DNA of 64,000 nt from VGJJ01 sp964480705 (lineage in GTDB: Archaea; Iainarchaeota; Iainarchaeia; Iainarchaeales; VGJJ01), in the NCBI GenBank assembly GCA_964480705.1, contig CAYZPC010000002.1:1-64000 (forward strand), read 5' to 3'. A program made the position numbers and the translations under genes. The notes beneath the pieces are model-generated. The model searched no databases, was not told the origin of the DNA, and worked only from the letters and a program-made list of their open reading frames with translations. This document shows positions 1-7,652 of the stretch, in pieces. Within the stretch, counting starts at the first letter, position 1, and each line of letters opens with the position of its first letter.

Positions 1-245
1 TCGTGTTTCAAACCTTTTCCAAATTCATCCGGAATTTTGTATCCAGGTCCACCGGTTCCATTTCCGGATGGGTCTCCTCCTTGAAGCATAAAATCAGCAA
101 TCACGCGGTGGAATTTCAATCCATTGTAAAATCCCTTGTTGGTTAAATCCAAAAAATTCTTGCTCGTGAGCGGAGCTTTGTCTGCAAACAATTCGGCTTT
201 GAATGTTCCATAATTTGTTTCAAAAACTACTACAGGATTAGTCAT
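1..245 (-). CDS. Peptidyl-prolyl cis-trans isomerase, cyclophilin type (3' part cut by window edge)
   Basis: The reverse strand from the ATG at 245 reads MTNPVVVFETNYGTFKAELF and continues through FHRVIADFMLQGGD, which is the cyclophilin active-site block with the catalytic Arg and the Gln of FMxQGG. Cyclophilins speed proline isomerisation during folding; no signal peptide is visible, so this one should be cytoplasmic. About 81 residues are present and the C-terminal half lies outside the window. A GGTGA ribosome-binding site lies 3 nt before the ATG. The family call is secure; the substrate is unknown. Confidence 0.93.
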   Translation of the reverse strand, partial: MTNPVVVFETNYGTFKAELFADKAPLTSKNFLDLTNKGFYNGLKFHRVIADFMLQGGDPSGNGTGGPGYKIPDEFGKGLKH

Positions 246-271
246 AGGTTCACCACACCCCATTCAACTAA

Positions 272-284
272 AATCCTAATATAA
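272..284 (-). promoter_or_regulatory. TATA box of the cyclophilin gene
   Basis: The minus strand reads CTATTATATTAGG, centred about 33 nt before the ATG at 245. Initiation about 25 nt downstream would leave a leader of roughly 8 nt that holds the GGTGA site. Confidence 0.5.
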
Positions 285-310
285 TAGCGCGCGTACCTGC
301 ACCCCGGTCA

Positions 311-318
311 TTTAAAAA
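311..318 (+). promoter_or_regulatory. TATA box of the antiporter gene (leaderless)
   Basis: TTTAAAAA is centred 25 nt before the ATG at 340. That places the transcription start at or next to the start codon, so the mRNA is probably leaderless. Confidence 0.55.
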
Positions 319-339
319 TGCCAAAAGAATAGTTGGCGA

Positions 340-1569
340 ATGGAATTAGCTATTGGCGCGATTGGCGTGACCATTCTCATGGGTTTCTTTGGAAACGTTT
401 TGTTTCAGCGCACCAACATCCCCAACACGCTCTGGCTGCTCTTATTTGGAATGATTTTAGGTGCTCTTCACTTTGTGGGGCAGGATTTCATTTCGAGCGT
501 GGCTGGAATCATTGGTGCGATTGCGGTGATTGGGGTTCTTTCGGACGGAGGGTTTCATCTCGATTTGAAATATGTTCTCACGGAAGGTTTTCGCGGCGTT
601 CTTCTCATGCTTACGGGTTTAGTTGCCACCCTCATTGGCATTACTTTCGTGTTAGGCCTCGCGGGTTTTCCTTTTTTGTTTTCTTTTTTAGTCGCCATGT
701 CCCTAGCGGGAGTGAGCGGTTCCGTGGTCATTCCCATTATTACGTCGCTTCCCTCCATTTCTGAGCGCATCAAGACCATGCTCTCCATTGAATCTATTTC
801 CGACACGTTCTCCATGGTCATTGCTATTTTTCTCATCGATTACATGTCAACCGGAAAGCTCGTTCTGGATAGTGTTCCCGCTCTCACGCAGGGAATTGCA
901 TTAGAATTATTTTCCGCTCTCGCTATTGGAATTATTTTTGGGTTGGTGTGGGGCCCCTTCATTGGAAAGTTGAAAAAATTTGAACACTCGTACGCGGCAA
1001 CGCTAGGGGCGTTGTTTCTCTTGTTTGCGTTTAGCGAAACCATTCAATCCAGCGGTGCCATTGCCGTGTTTGCGGCGGGAATCATGCTGGCCAATGCGCA
1101 CACCATTTACAAAGCATTATTTCCCGAGTTTTCATTCGACCGTTTGGATGAGGACATTAGTAAAACCCACGCCCTGTTTGCATTCCTCATTCGTGTTTTC
1201 TTTTTTGTATTTTTAGGAATTGTGGTAGGCATTCCCGAGCAGCGGTTTTTGGTGGTGGGTCTGCTAATTACAGGCGTGATTGTCTTGCTTCGCTTTTTTT
1301 ATGTGAACGCGTTCATTCGTTATAATTTCATCACTGCCACCGAGAAAGAAAAAACGCTCATGTATTGGATGATTCCCCGCGGCTTGTCAGCAGCCGTGTT
1401 ATCCATCTTTGCTCTTTCATCCGGAATTGCACTCGGCCACGAAATGGTTCAGATTGTTTTTTCAGTGATTATTTTCTCGGTTATTTGCTCCACGATCGTC
1501 GCGTACATTATTCGCGAAAAAACCCCTGGCAAAAAACAGAACCGCCCCGCTCAAATAGCGAACGCGTAA
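340..1569 (+). CDS. Monovalent cation:proton antiporter, CPA family (NhaP/KefB-like)
   Basis: A 409-residue protein made almost entirely of hydrophobic segments, about 11-12 predicted helices. The N-terminal stretch NTLWLLLFGMILGALH, followed by VIGVLSDGGFHLDL near residue 70, matches the CPA pattern in which a Gly-rich helix leads to GG.LDL. The segment around residues 145-160 reads MLSIESISDTFSMV, corresponding to the ES..ND block of CPA1 proteins, here with Ser-Asp in place of Asn-Asp. It probably exchanges Na+ or K+ for H+ across the cell membrane; ion and stoichiometry cannot be read from the sequence. The start at 340 fits the TATA box 25 nt upstream. An overlapping 143-aa frame from 333 is a shadow. 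Confidence 0.88.
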   Translation: MELAIGAIGVTILMGFFGNVLFQRTNIPNTLWLLLFGMILGALHFVGQDFISSVAGIIGAIAVIGVLSDGGFHLDLKYVLTEGFRGVLLMLTGLVATLIGITFVLGLAGFPFLFSFLVAMSLAGVSGSVVIPIITSLPSISERIKTMLSIESISDTFSMVIAIFLIDYMSTGKLVLDSVPALTQGIALELFSALAIGIIFGLVWGPFIGKLKKFEHSYAATLGALFLLFAFSETIQSSGAIAVFAAGIMLANAHTIYKALFPEFSFDRLDEDISKTHALFAFLIRVFFFVFLGIVVGIPEQRFLVVGLLITGVIVLLRFFYVNAFIRYNFITATEKEKTLMYWMIPRGLSAAVLSIFALSSGIALGHEMVQIVFSVIIFSVICSTIVAYIIREKTPGKKQNRPAQIANA

Positions 1570-1770
1570 CCAAAATATGCCTCAGGAAATAATTGGGGAC
1601 ATTATTTTCTAAAACTGGAGTGAATAGAAGAAAGCAGTAACTATCCTTTGTAAGAAACAATAGGCAATAGTACACCAGATAAAAGACCTTTCAGTGGCGA
1701 AACACGACGGGAAATTAACCTGAACGTATGTTATGTAATCGGACAAAAGGCACCGCTCGCTATCGTTTAC
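1570..1770. other. Intergenic spacer, no gene seen
   Basis: This 201-nt gap lies between the convergent ends of the antiporter gene and the regulator gene. I see no tRNA, no convincing hairpin and no ORF with a ribosome-binding site. It presumably holds the 3' ends of both transcripts. Confidence 0.5.
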
Positions 1771-2361
1771 TTATTCAAATATTTCTTTTTTCAAAACAAT
1801 TTTGTTTGTCAACCCATACTTGTGCTTTTCGAGAATTCCTTTGGCTTCCAATCGATTAATCACACGATGGACTTGAACGCGGCTTAATCCTGTTTCTGTC
1901 GTTATGCGAGACTGAGTTGATTCCATGTTGGATTTCTTCAAGGCTTCTAATACTTGAAGTTCTTCGGGAAGCAACAAGTGATTCGCCGTTTCCTCTCGGA
2001 TTTTTTTGATTTCTTTTTCTCTCATCAAATTCCAAATAGCTAATCCCGCAAAAATAGATAGAACGCCCCCCAACATGAAAAGTAAAATGGGAGGCGATGT
2101 TAGAATGGAGAAAGGATCAGGCGGAAGTCGCTCAACGAATACGCCATTAAAATCAGGGGGCGATAAACGATTAGCATCGGTAGGCCCGCGATCAAATACA
2201 CTACGTTGGAATAGACCCGGATCAGCGATTTGATTTCTCCAGAAAGTGGAATACCCCACAATTAGTGCCATAATGAGTGTGAATCCCCCGTAGAAGAAGC
2301 AGAGGATCATTAGTGCGAGATATCGCTTTTTTGTTTTAAACAACGTTTCTGCTTGTTTCAT
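1771..2361 (-). CDS. Membrane-anchored winged-helix transcriptional regulator
   Basis: 196 residues. Two hydrophobic helices (about 13-36 and 88-112) flank an outside loop rich in Asp, Pro and Arg; a cytoplasmic winged helix-turn-helix follows (about 128-190). The HTH is recognisable from LPEELQVLEALKKSN, then TTETGLSRVQVHRVINRLEA, then GILEKHKYGLTNKIVL as the wing. This resembles archaeal MarR/IclR-like membrane-bound regulators. It is divergent from the ABC operon at 2446, with 84 nt between the starts, and is the obvious candidate to control that operon from the membrane. The signal sensed is unknown. Its own start codon abuts the GTTTCAA direct repeats, suggesting autoregulation. Confidence 0.82.
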   Translation of the reverse strand: MKQAETLFKTKKRYLALMILCFFYGGFTLIMALIVGYSTFWRNQIADPGLFQRSVFDRGPTDANRLSPPDFNGVFVERLPPDPFSILTSPPILLFMLGGVLSIFAGLAIWNLMREKEIKKIREETANHLLLPEELQVLEALKKSNMESTQSRITTETGLSRVQVHRVINRLEAKGILEKHKYGLTNKIVLKKEIFE

Positions 2362-2410
2362 GTTTCAACCCGTTTCAATACCATATGTTTTCTGTTACAA
2401 CTCGTTACAA
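2362..2410. promoter_or_regulatory. Candidate operator: two pairs of 10-bp-spaced direct repeats
   Basis: GTTTCAA occurs at 2362-2368 and again at 2372-2378; GTTACAA occurs at 2394-2400 and 2404-2410. Each pair has a 10-bp period, and the pairs are 32 bp apart (three helical turns). A partial copy, GTTTCAT, begins at 2355. The array fills the gap between the membrane-bound regulator and the ABC operon and borders the likely TATA box at 2417. Binding by the regulator is an inference. Confidence 0.62.
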
Positions 2411-2416
2411 ATCAAT

Positions 2417-2425
2417 CTATTAATG
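2417..2425 (+). promoter_or_regulatory. Probable TATA box of the ABC operon
   Basis: CTATTAATG is centred about 25 nt before the ATG at 2446, the spacing expected for a leaderless mRNA. It lies immediately downstream of the GTTACAA repeats, so a protein bound there could contact or block TBP/TFB. Confidence 0.45.
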
Positions 2426-2445
2426 ATTACACTTGCATTTAAACT

Positions 2446-3168
2446 ATGACTATTAAGCGATTTGCATCCGACACCCCTATTTTGGAGATTAAAGAGGCCT
2501 GGAAGATCTACCGTATGGATCAGGTTGAGGTTCCTGCCGTAAAAGGAATCAGTCTCACCATCCGAAAAGGAGAATTTGTCGCCATTATGGGAGCATCTGG
2601 CTCAGGAAAGTCCACCGTATTGAATATGGTGGGGGCGTTAGACATTCCAACCAAAGGAGAAATCCTCTTAGAAGGATCGCCCATTTCCACTCTTTCGGAA
2701 TCAGAGGTTTCCCGTATTCGGGGGAAAGCAATTGGTTTCGTATTCCAGACGTTCAACCTTTACCCCACTCTCAATGTCTTTGAGAATGTAGCCTTACCCA
2801 TGCGCATCCACGAGTTTGATAAAAATGAAATCAATACGACCGCCACCACACTTCTCGATCAAGTCGGCTTATCCCACCGCATTCATCATTATCCTTCTCA
2901 GCTTTCCGGAGGGGAACGCCAACGCGTTGCCGTGGCACGAGCGTTATCGGCCAACCCATCCATGATTTTAGCTGATGAACCCACGGGAAATCTCGACACG
3001 AAAACGAGCTATGAAATTATGGACATTTTCAAAAATCTCCATGCCAAGCAAGGAAAAACAGTCGTATTAGTCACGCATGAACCGGATATTGCAAAGTATG
3101 CCGAGCGCATCATTGAACTAAAAGATGGCGAAATTCATTACGATGGAAAAAATAGGACAAGGAGATGA
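2446..3168 (+). CDS. ABC transporter ATP-binding protein (MacB/LolD type)
   Basis: 240 residues with all nucleotide-binding signatures: Walker A GASGSGKST (about 49-57), Q-loop in GFVFQTFNLYP, signature LSGGERQR, Walker B ILADEPTGNLDT and the switch His in LVTHEP. The DEPTGNLD form and the length are typical of the MacB/LolD branch, whose ATPases drive FtsX-like permeases that move molecules or do mechanical work at the cell surface rather than classical import. The next gene starts inside its stop codon (4-nt overlap at 3165), and the permease is two genes downstream, so the three form one operon. Confidence 0.95.
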   Translation: MTIKRFASDTPILEIKEAWKIYRMDQVEVPAVKGISLTIRKGEFVAIMGASGSGKSTVLNMVGALDIPTKGEILLEGSPISTLSESEVSRIRGKAIGFVFQTFNLYPTLNVFENVALPMRIHEFDKNEINTTATTLLDQVGLSHRIHHYPSQLSGGERQRVAVARALSANPSMILADEPTGNLDTKTSYEIMDIFKNLHAKQGKTVVLVTHEPDIAKYAERIIELKDGEIHYDGKNRTRR

Positions 3169-4709
3169 AACACATGAATGATTCAAATAGAAAAACAGCG
3201 AAAAATATGCAATGGAATAGAATCCGCGCGTTCTATTTTATTTTAGGAATATTTTTGGTGAGCGCAGGAACCTTTGCGCATGCGCAACTAGGAGACTATG
3301 CGGGAGAGTATGCTTACCTCGCCGAAATTCAAAACACGAGCTTTCTTCCCAGCACCATTCATGCAGGAGACACCGTCAGCCTGGCCGTGGATGTCCATAA
3401 CAAAGGGTCCAGTATCACTATTCAGGACTTGAATGCCTTTTTGGATGTGGGAGATCAATTTGAACCAGTTAGTCTAACAGATATCGAATCATCCATTGTA
3501 TCTGGTGCAACTAAAACACTCGTTTTCTCCTTTTACGTCAACGAGAATACTATTCCGGGACATTATCCCGTAATTCTTTCCCTTTCCTATTTGCGAAATG
3601 GAACCCTTGTAACCGAACAGCACGAAATCATTGTTCCCGTTACGGGTGTGCAAAATAATATCGACGTCACGTTAGAGCCGCGCGTCGTCAATCCCGGAAA
3701 CCAGACGAACGTCATTTTTTCCTTAACTAACGTGAGCGGGGCTCCCTTATCCAATATTTCTTTTTCCTGGGCCGAAGAAAACTCACTTATTTTACCCGTT
3801 GGATCAGACAACAAACGATACGTTTCCATTATCCAGCCGGGAGAAAAAGTCAATGTACAATACACGGTAGCCGTCGACCCCAACATTGCCACGGGAATTT
3901 ATCCCTTGACGATTGATTTGAGTTTCATTGATAACAACGGAACCCAAGAACAAACCTCAGAGATTGGAATCATTGTAGGCGGAACGACAAATTTTGAAGT
4001 GAGTGCCGAGATGACGACGACACAATTATCCATTAGCATTGCCAACATCGGTTCGAACAACGCTGGAGCGGTCGTCGCTAAACTCTTAACTCCTCTTGGT
4101 GGTTCAAGCGGAGGGAGCAATGTATCCATCCTCGGAAATCTCAACAAGGGGGATTTCACCATTGCCACATTTGCCCTTGCCAGTCAAAGCACAACAGTGC
4201 CACCCTCAACGGGCTCTATACCATCTGGAGGATTGGGACAAGGCGTTCCCAATCGAGCAGGAGGGATGGTTCGCGACAGTAACATGAGTGGTTCGCTTCC
4301 TCGAAATATTGAACTGGAAATATCCTACACCGACACCACCGGAGAACGACAAAGCATTAAGAAAACCATTACGCTTGGCGCCAGTTCGGGTAGTTTTGGA
4401 ACGGGGTTAAACACTGCCCGTGCGACGGGGGTTTCTCCATTAATGGCGTGGGGATTGTTGATTCTTCTGGTTGGCGGTGGAATTGTCTATAATCAATTCA
4501 AATCCAAAAAGGATTGGAAAGCACTCGCCATGCGATTAGCAATCGTGCTCGCACTCTTTTTGGTTGCCATTTTAGTGTTGGGCAGCAATGAACTCGCACT
4601 CGGAGTCGCATTCATTGTTTCATTGGTCGTACTGATTCATTTCTTTAGGCCAGACTGGTTTGAACGATTTCACAAAACATCCAATTCGAAGAAACCGGAA
4701 GGGAGATAA
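3165..4709 (+). CDS. Exported CARDB/Ig-like partner protein of the ABC system
   Basis: 514 residues. A hydrophobic export signal (about 22-39, ending near AHAQ) is followed by about 380 residues of beta-rich sequence in which segments such as HAGDTVSLAVDVHNKGSS and NPGNQTNVIFSLTNVSGAPL recur; these look like CARDB/COG1361 cell-adhesion-type folds. Three hydrophobic helices (about 424-442, 453-470 and 474-492) anchor the C-terminus, which ends in a basic cytoplasmic tail. Exported CARDB-type proteins sit beside MacB-like permeases in many archaea, where they may act as the extracellular adaptor. The 4-nt overlap with the ATPase gene and the 3-nt gap to the permease imply translational coupling. 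The first Met is used here; M4 is also possible. Confidence 0.8.
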   Translation: MKHMNDSNRKTAKNMQWNRIRAFYFILGIFLVSAGTFAHAQLGDYAGEYAYLAEIQNTSFLPSTIHAGDTVSLAVDVHNKGSSITIQDLNAFLDVGDQFEPVSLTDIESSIVSGATKTLVFSFYVNENTIPGHYPVILSLSYLRNGTLVTEQHEIIVPVTGVQNNIDVTLEPRVVNPGNQTNVIFSLTNVSGAPLSNISFSWAEENSLILPVGSDNKRYVSIIQPGEKVNVQYTVAVDPNIATGIYPLTIDLSFIDNNGTQEQTSEIGIIVGGTTNFEVSAEMTTTQLSISIANIGSNNAGAVVAKLLTPLGGSSGGSNVSILGNLNKGDFTIATFALASQSTTVPPSTGSIPSGGLGQGVPNRAGGMVRDSNMSGSLPRNIELEISYTDTTGERQSIKKTITLGASSGSFGTGLNTARATGVSPLMAWGLLILLVGGGIVYNQFKSKKDWKALAMRLAIVLALFLVAILVLGSNELALGVAFIVSLVVLIHFFRPDWFERFHKTSNSKKPEGR

Positions 4710-4712
4710 CAT

Positions 4713-6002
4713 ATGAAAGTAGCTGATTCCTTCGCGCTCTCACTGAACAGCATCGCCCATCGTCGGCTCCGATCGTGGCTTACGTTGCTAGGCATCATTA
4801 TTGGAGTCGCAGCGGTTGTGGCCATTATTTCAATCGGAGAGGGAGCACAAGCCAGTGTGAATCAGCAACTCTCAAGTTTCGGAGCAGACATTGTCACAGT
4901 GACCCCTGGCTTCAGTCGCGCACAAGGATTTGGAGGCAGCTTTCGAACAGATGGAGGAGGGGGCGGCGGAGGCGGGAGTTTCAACACGGGAGCAGCCACT
5001 TCCACGGAAGAAGAACCCACACTTACGAAGAAAGACGCAATCATTATTGGAGCAAACCCCTATGTTACAGTCGTTACCGAAATTGTTTCGGGTCGAGGCG
5101 AAATTGTTTTTTTGGGAGAAAAAGCGAGTGTGAACATTCAAGGAGTCAATGCGGCAACGTGGAGCGAGACATCCAACTTAACGCTTGCTTCGGGACGCTT
5201 GCTCACTTCCAGCGACTCCATTGGAGTAGTCATTGGAAGTCGTATTGCGAATGACATTTTCAAACAACCCATCACGCTCGGAAGGACGATTACGTTGGAA
5301 GATAAACCGTTTACCGTTGTTGGAATCTTATCTTCGGGAAGCGGAACCGGGCAGGGCGATTCAACTATTTACACGACACTAAATGGTGCATGGAATGTTT
5401 TGTCCGAAGATGTGAATCGCGACACGTATACTAGTATTCAAGCTAAAGTTTCCGATCCAACGCTCGTTAGTCAAGCCGTCGAAGAACTCACCGCCACGTT
5501 GCAAATTTCTCGAAAAGTAACCGAGCGAAATCAGAATTTTACCGTTACATCTTCCCAAGCCACTCAGGAACAAGTAAGTTCCATCACGGGAACGCTTACC
5601 TTATTTTTGGGAGGCATTGCTGCCATCTCACTAATTGTTGGAGCATTAGGTGTGGCCAATAGCATGTTCACATCTGTTTTGGAAAAAACAAAAGAAATTG
5701 GAATTCTGAAAGCGCTTGGTTCGACCAATAATGAAATACTGACCCTTTTTGTGATGGAATCCGGATTATTTGGTTTTGTCGGAGGAATCATAGGAGTTGT
5801 TTTGGGAACAATAGCCTCCATCGCCGTATCGGGCACGGGCATTATTTCCATTCCAGGTGCGCGCGGAGGTGCAACATATGTTTCCATTGAATTAGTTATC
5901 ATTGCCATTGCACTCTCAACTATCATCGGAATCATTTCAGGCCTCGTTCCCGCGATAAATGCATCCCGATTGAGACCCATTGAAGCGCTGCGATACGAAT
6001 AA
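4713..6002 (+). CDS. MacB/FtsX-type ABC transporter permease
   Basis: 429 residues with the FtsX/MacB arrangement: one N-terminal helix (about 18-43) introduced by NSIAHRRLRSWLTLLGIIIG, a large extracellular MacB_PCD domain (about 45-285), then three C-terminal helices. VLEKTKEIGILKALGSTNNEI between the first and second C-terminal helices is the conserved cytoplasmic coupling segment. The chain ends with ASRLRPIEALRYE, the usual MacB C-terminus. A run of eight Gly at about residues 78-85 forms a flexible spacer in the extracellular domain. It should work as a dimer with the ATPase at 2446. The substrate is unknown. Confidence 0.93.
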   Translation: MKVADSFALSLNSIAHRRLRSWLTLLGIIIGVAAVVAIISIGEGAQASVNQQLSSFGADIVTVTPGFSRAQGFGGSFRTDGGGGGGGGSFNTGAATSTEEEPTLTKKDAIIIGANPYVTVVTEIVSGRGEIVFLGEKASVNIQGVNAATWSETSNLTLASGRLLTSSDSIGVVIGSRIANDIFKQPITLGRTITLEDKPFTVVGILSSGSGTGQGDSTIYTTLNGAWNVLSEDVNRDTYTSIQAKVSDPTLVSQAVEELTATLQISRKVTERNQNFTVTSSQATQEQVSSITGTLTLFLGGIAAISLIVGALGVANSMFTSVLEKTKEIGILKALGSTNNEILTLFVMESGLFGFVGGIIGVVLGTIASIAVSGTGIISIPGARGGATYVSIELVIIAIALSTIIGIISGLVPAINASRLRPIEALRYE

Positions 6003-6057
6003 AAAAAGAAAAAAAATATTTTTCGCATCAATGTGTGACCACTTTATTTAGGCACAA

Positions 6058-6129
6058 TGCCTCGGGGGAGATTTGAACTCCCGACCTCCGGGTTATGAAT
6101 CCGGCGCTCTACCACTGAGCTACCAAGGC
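6058..6129 (-). tRNA. tRNA-Met (anticodon CAT)
   Basis: The minus strand folds into a full 72-nt cloverleaf: acceptor GCCTTGG paired with CCGAGGC, D-stem GCTC/GAGC, anticodon loop TTCATAA, T-loop TTCAAAT and discriminator A. U8 and A14 are present. The G1:C72 pair argues against the initiator tRNA. An elongator Met tRNA is most likely; a CAT tRNA modified to read Ile AUA cannot be excluded. The last pair of the anticodon stem (31-39) is A-C. CCA is not encoded. Confidence 0.93.
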
Positions 6130-6133
6130 GGCC

Positions 6134-6152
6134 TTTTTTGCTTCGCAAAAAA
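6134..6152. repeat. Perfect 8-bp AT-rich hairpin upstream of tRNA-Met
   Basis: TTTTTTGC and GCAAAAAA face each other around TTC, directly 5' of the tRNA on its own strand. It may end the transcript of the DASS transporter gene or mark the tRNA leader for processing. Confidence 0.55.
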
Positions 6153-6210
6153 CCCCGGGGAAACATCATCTTCCAGGTCTTTTGCCTATCCAGAATTTCG
6201 GTCTAAAAAG

Positions 6211-6225
6211 GCTTATAAAAGCGGG
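6211..6225 (-). promoter_or_regulatory. TATA box, probably for tRNA-Met
   Basis: The minus strand reads GCTTTTATAAGCC, a strong archaeal TATA element, 89 nt before the tRNA 5' end. A start near 6193 would give a leader of about 63 nt containing the hairpin at 6134-6152. No other gene on this strand could use it. Confidence 0.4.
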
Positions 6226-6248
6226 TAAGAAACCTCTTTTTCAGCGTT

Positions 6249-7580
6249 CTACCACGCGAAATACGCCATTATCGCGAGCAAAATGACCCCGGCCGTGGAA
6301 ACCAGTATTCCACTCTTGAGCAAGTCTCCCATGTGCACGTAGCGAGTGGAGTAGGCAATTGCCGTGGGGGGCGTCCCCATGGGTAGAATGAAATCTAAGC
6401 TCACTCCCAGCGCGGCTGCTGTAACTAGGTTGGTCACGTCCGCTCCTAATACTCCTGCGAGTGAAGCCACGATGGGGAGAAAAACGGCCGATGCAGCAGT
6501 GTTAGAAATGAAACTCGTCAAGAGTACGCCCACTAATCCTAGTCCTCCTAAAACAAGCCAATAGGGTTGTGTTCCCCACACGTTTCCTAATAGTTGTGCG
6601 AGAATAGCGGAGAGTCCGCTCGCTTCAATGGCTCCACCGAGGGCCACTCCTCCTCCAATCAGGATGAGGGAATCCCACCCCATTTCTTTGAAATCATTCA
6701 CGTGCAGCAGGCGGAACACGGACAATAACACAATAGGGAGGAGTGCCACGACACTATTAGACACACCATGCACACTCTCCGTGACCCAAAGCAATACGGT
6801 GAGCGCAAAAATGGCCCCTACTCCCATTTGTTCACGTGTGAATGGTGCATCAAACTTTTTCATGCGCGGAGTGAAGGGTTCAGGTTTGAATACCACTAAA
6901 AGGAGCAGCCACGTGACAACAACCATGAGCACGGTGAATGGAAACGCGCGCACACCCCATTCGACAAAACCATACGTTGCATTTCCCTGCGACAAAAATT
7001 TTTGTGCGAGAACATTGGGAGTGCTCCCAATGAGGGTGCCCATTCCTCCAATCGTTGCACCATACGCTACGGCAATCACCATGGCTTTGGCAAACGTTGA
7101 GTGTCCTTTTTCGCGGTGATTTGTTTTCAAAATAACTAAAACGAGAGGCATGGCCAATGCGGCCGCAGCAGAATTGGATATCCATAAGGACACTCCTGCC
7201 GTCACGCTCAATGCACCCAACACGAGCAACGCAGGAGAGGAAGAAAATCGTCCCAATAGTTTGTGAGATAAATATTCATCCAAGTGGTGTTTGTGCATTC
7301 CCACCGCGAGAGCAAATCCTCCTAATACGAGCACCACGACTTTGTCGAAATACGCTGGAAAAACATTCTCGGCAGGATAGGGCACTAGTATAATCAGGAG
7401 CAACCCCACGAGCAATGCAGTAATATGAAGGGGAATGACTTCCGTGATCCACAACACGAGTGCCAGAAACGATATCGCCAGCACCATTTGGGCAGCGAGA
7501 GGAATTCCAAGTGGGAGCGAGTACACGTAGAGCGCGCCCACACTCGCAATCAGAAAGATGGCTAGCCGTTTGAGTAGCAT
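6249..7580 (-). CDS. DASS (SLC13) family sodium:anion symporter
   Basis: 443 residues, about 12 hydrophobic helices. The two SNT-type motifs that bind Na+ and the carboxylate or sulfate are visible as WISNSAAAALAMPL (about residue 135) and SFISNTAASAVFLPI (about residue 360), the arrangement of the divalent anion:Na+ symporter family. The loop IGGMGTLIGSTPNVLAQ is also typical. It probably imports dicarboxylates, citrate or sulfate; the substrate cannot be told. A minus-strand TATA (TATTTTATAGCG, about 7606-7617) lies about 31 nt before the ATG at 7580, so this is a single-gene unit with a very short leader. Confidence 0.9.
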   Translation of the reverse strand: MLLKRLAIFLIASVGALYVYSLPLGIPLAAQMVLAISFLALVLWITEVIPLHITALLVGLLLIILVPYPAENVFPAYFDKVVVLVLGGFALAVGMHKHHLDEYLSHKLLGRFSSSPALLVLGALSVTAGVSLWISNSAAAALAMPLVLVILKTNHREKGHSTFAKAMVIAVAYGATIGGMGTLIGSTPNVLAQKFLSQGNATYGFVEWGVRAFPFTVLMVVVTWLLLLVVFKPEPFTPRMKKFDAPFTREQMGVGAIFALTVLLWVTESVHGVSNSVVALLPIVLLSVFRLLHVNDFKEMGWDSLILIGGGVALGGAIEASGLSAILAQLLGNVWGTQPYWLVLGGLGLVGVLLTSFISNTAASAVFLPIVASLAGVLGADVTNLVTAAALGVSLDFILPMGTPPTAIAYSTRYVHMGDLLKSGILVSTAGVILLAIMAYFAW

Positions 7581-7652
7581 AGTTTTCTCAAGTAAGAGTT
7601 TTTGGCGCTATAAAATATCACGCCTCTTCTTTTTGCACCCAAAAATGAGTAA

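Noticed and set aside
4950..4985. Gly run in the permease as a sequencing artefact
   Set aside because: The bases vary (GGA, GGG, GGC codons), the frame is maintained, and both flanks match the MacB periplasmic domain, so it is probably a real flexible spacer.
6130..6210. Possible small RNA (C/D box type) between the TATA at 6211 and tRNA-Met
   Set aside because: An imperfect C box (ATGATGT) is present, but no CTGA D box or guide arrangement could be found; the stretch is better explained as tRNA leader.
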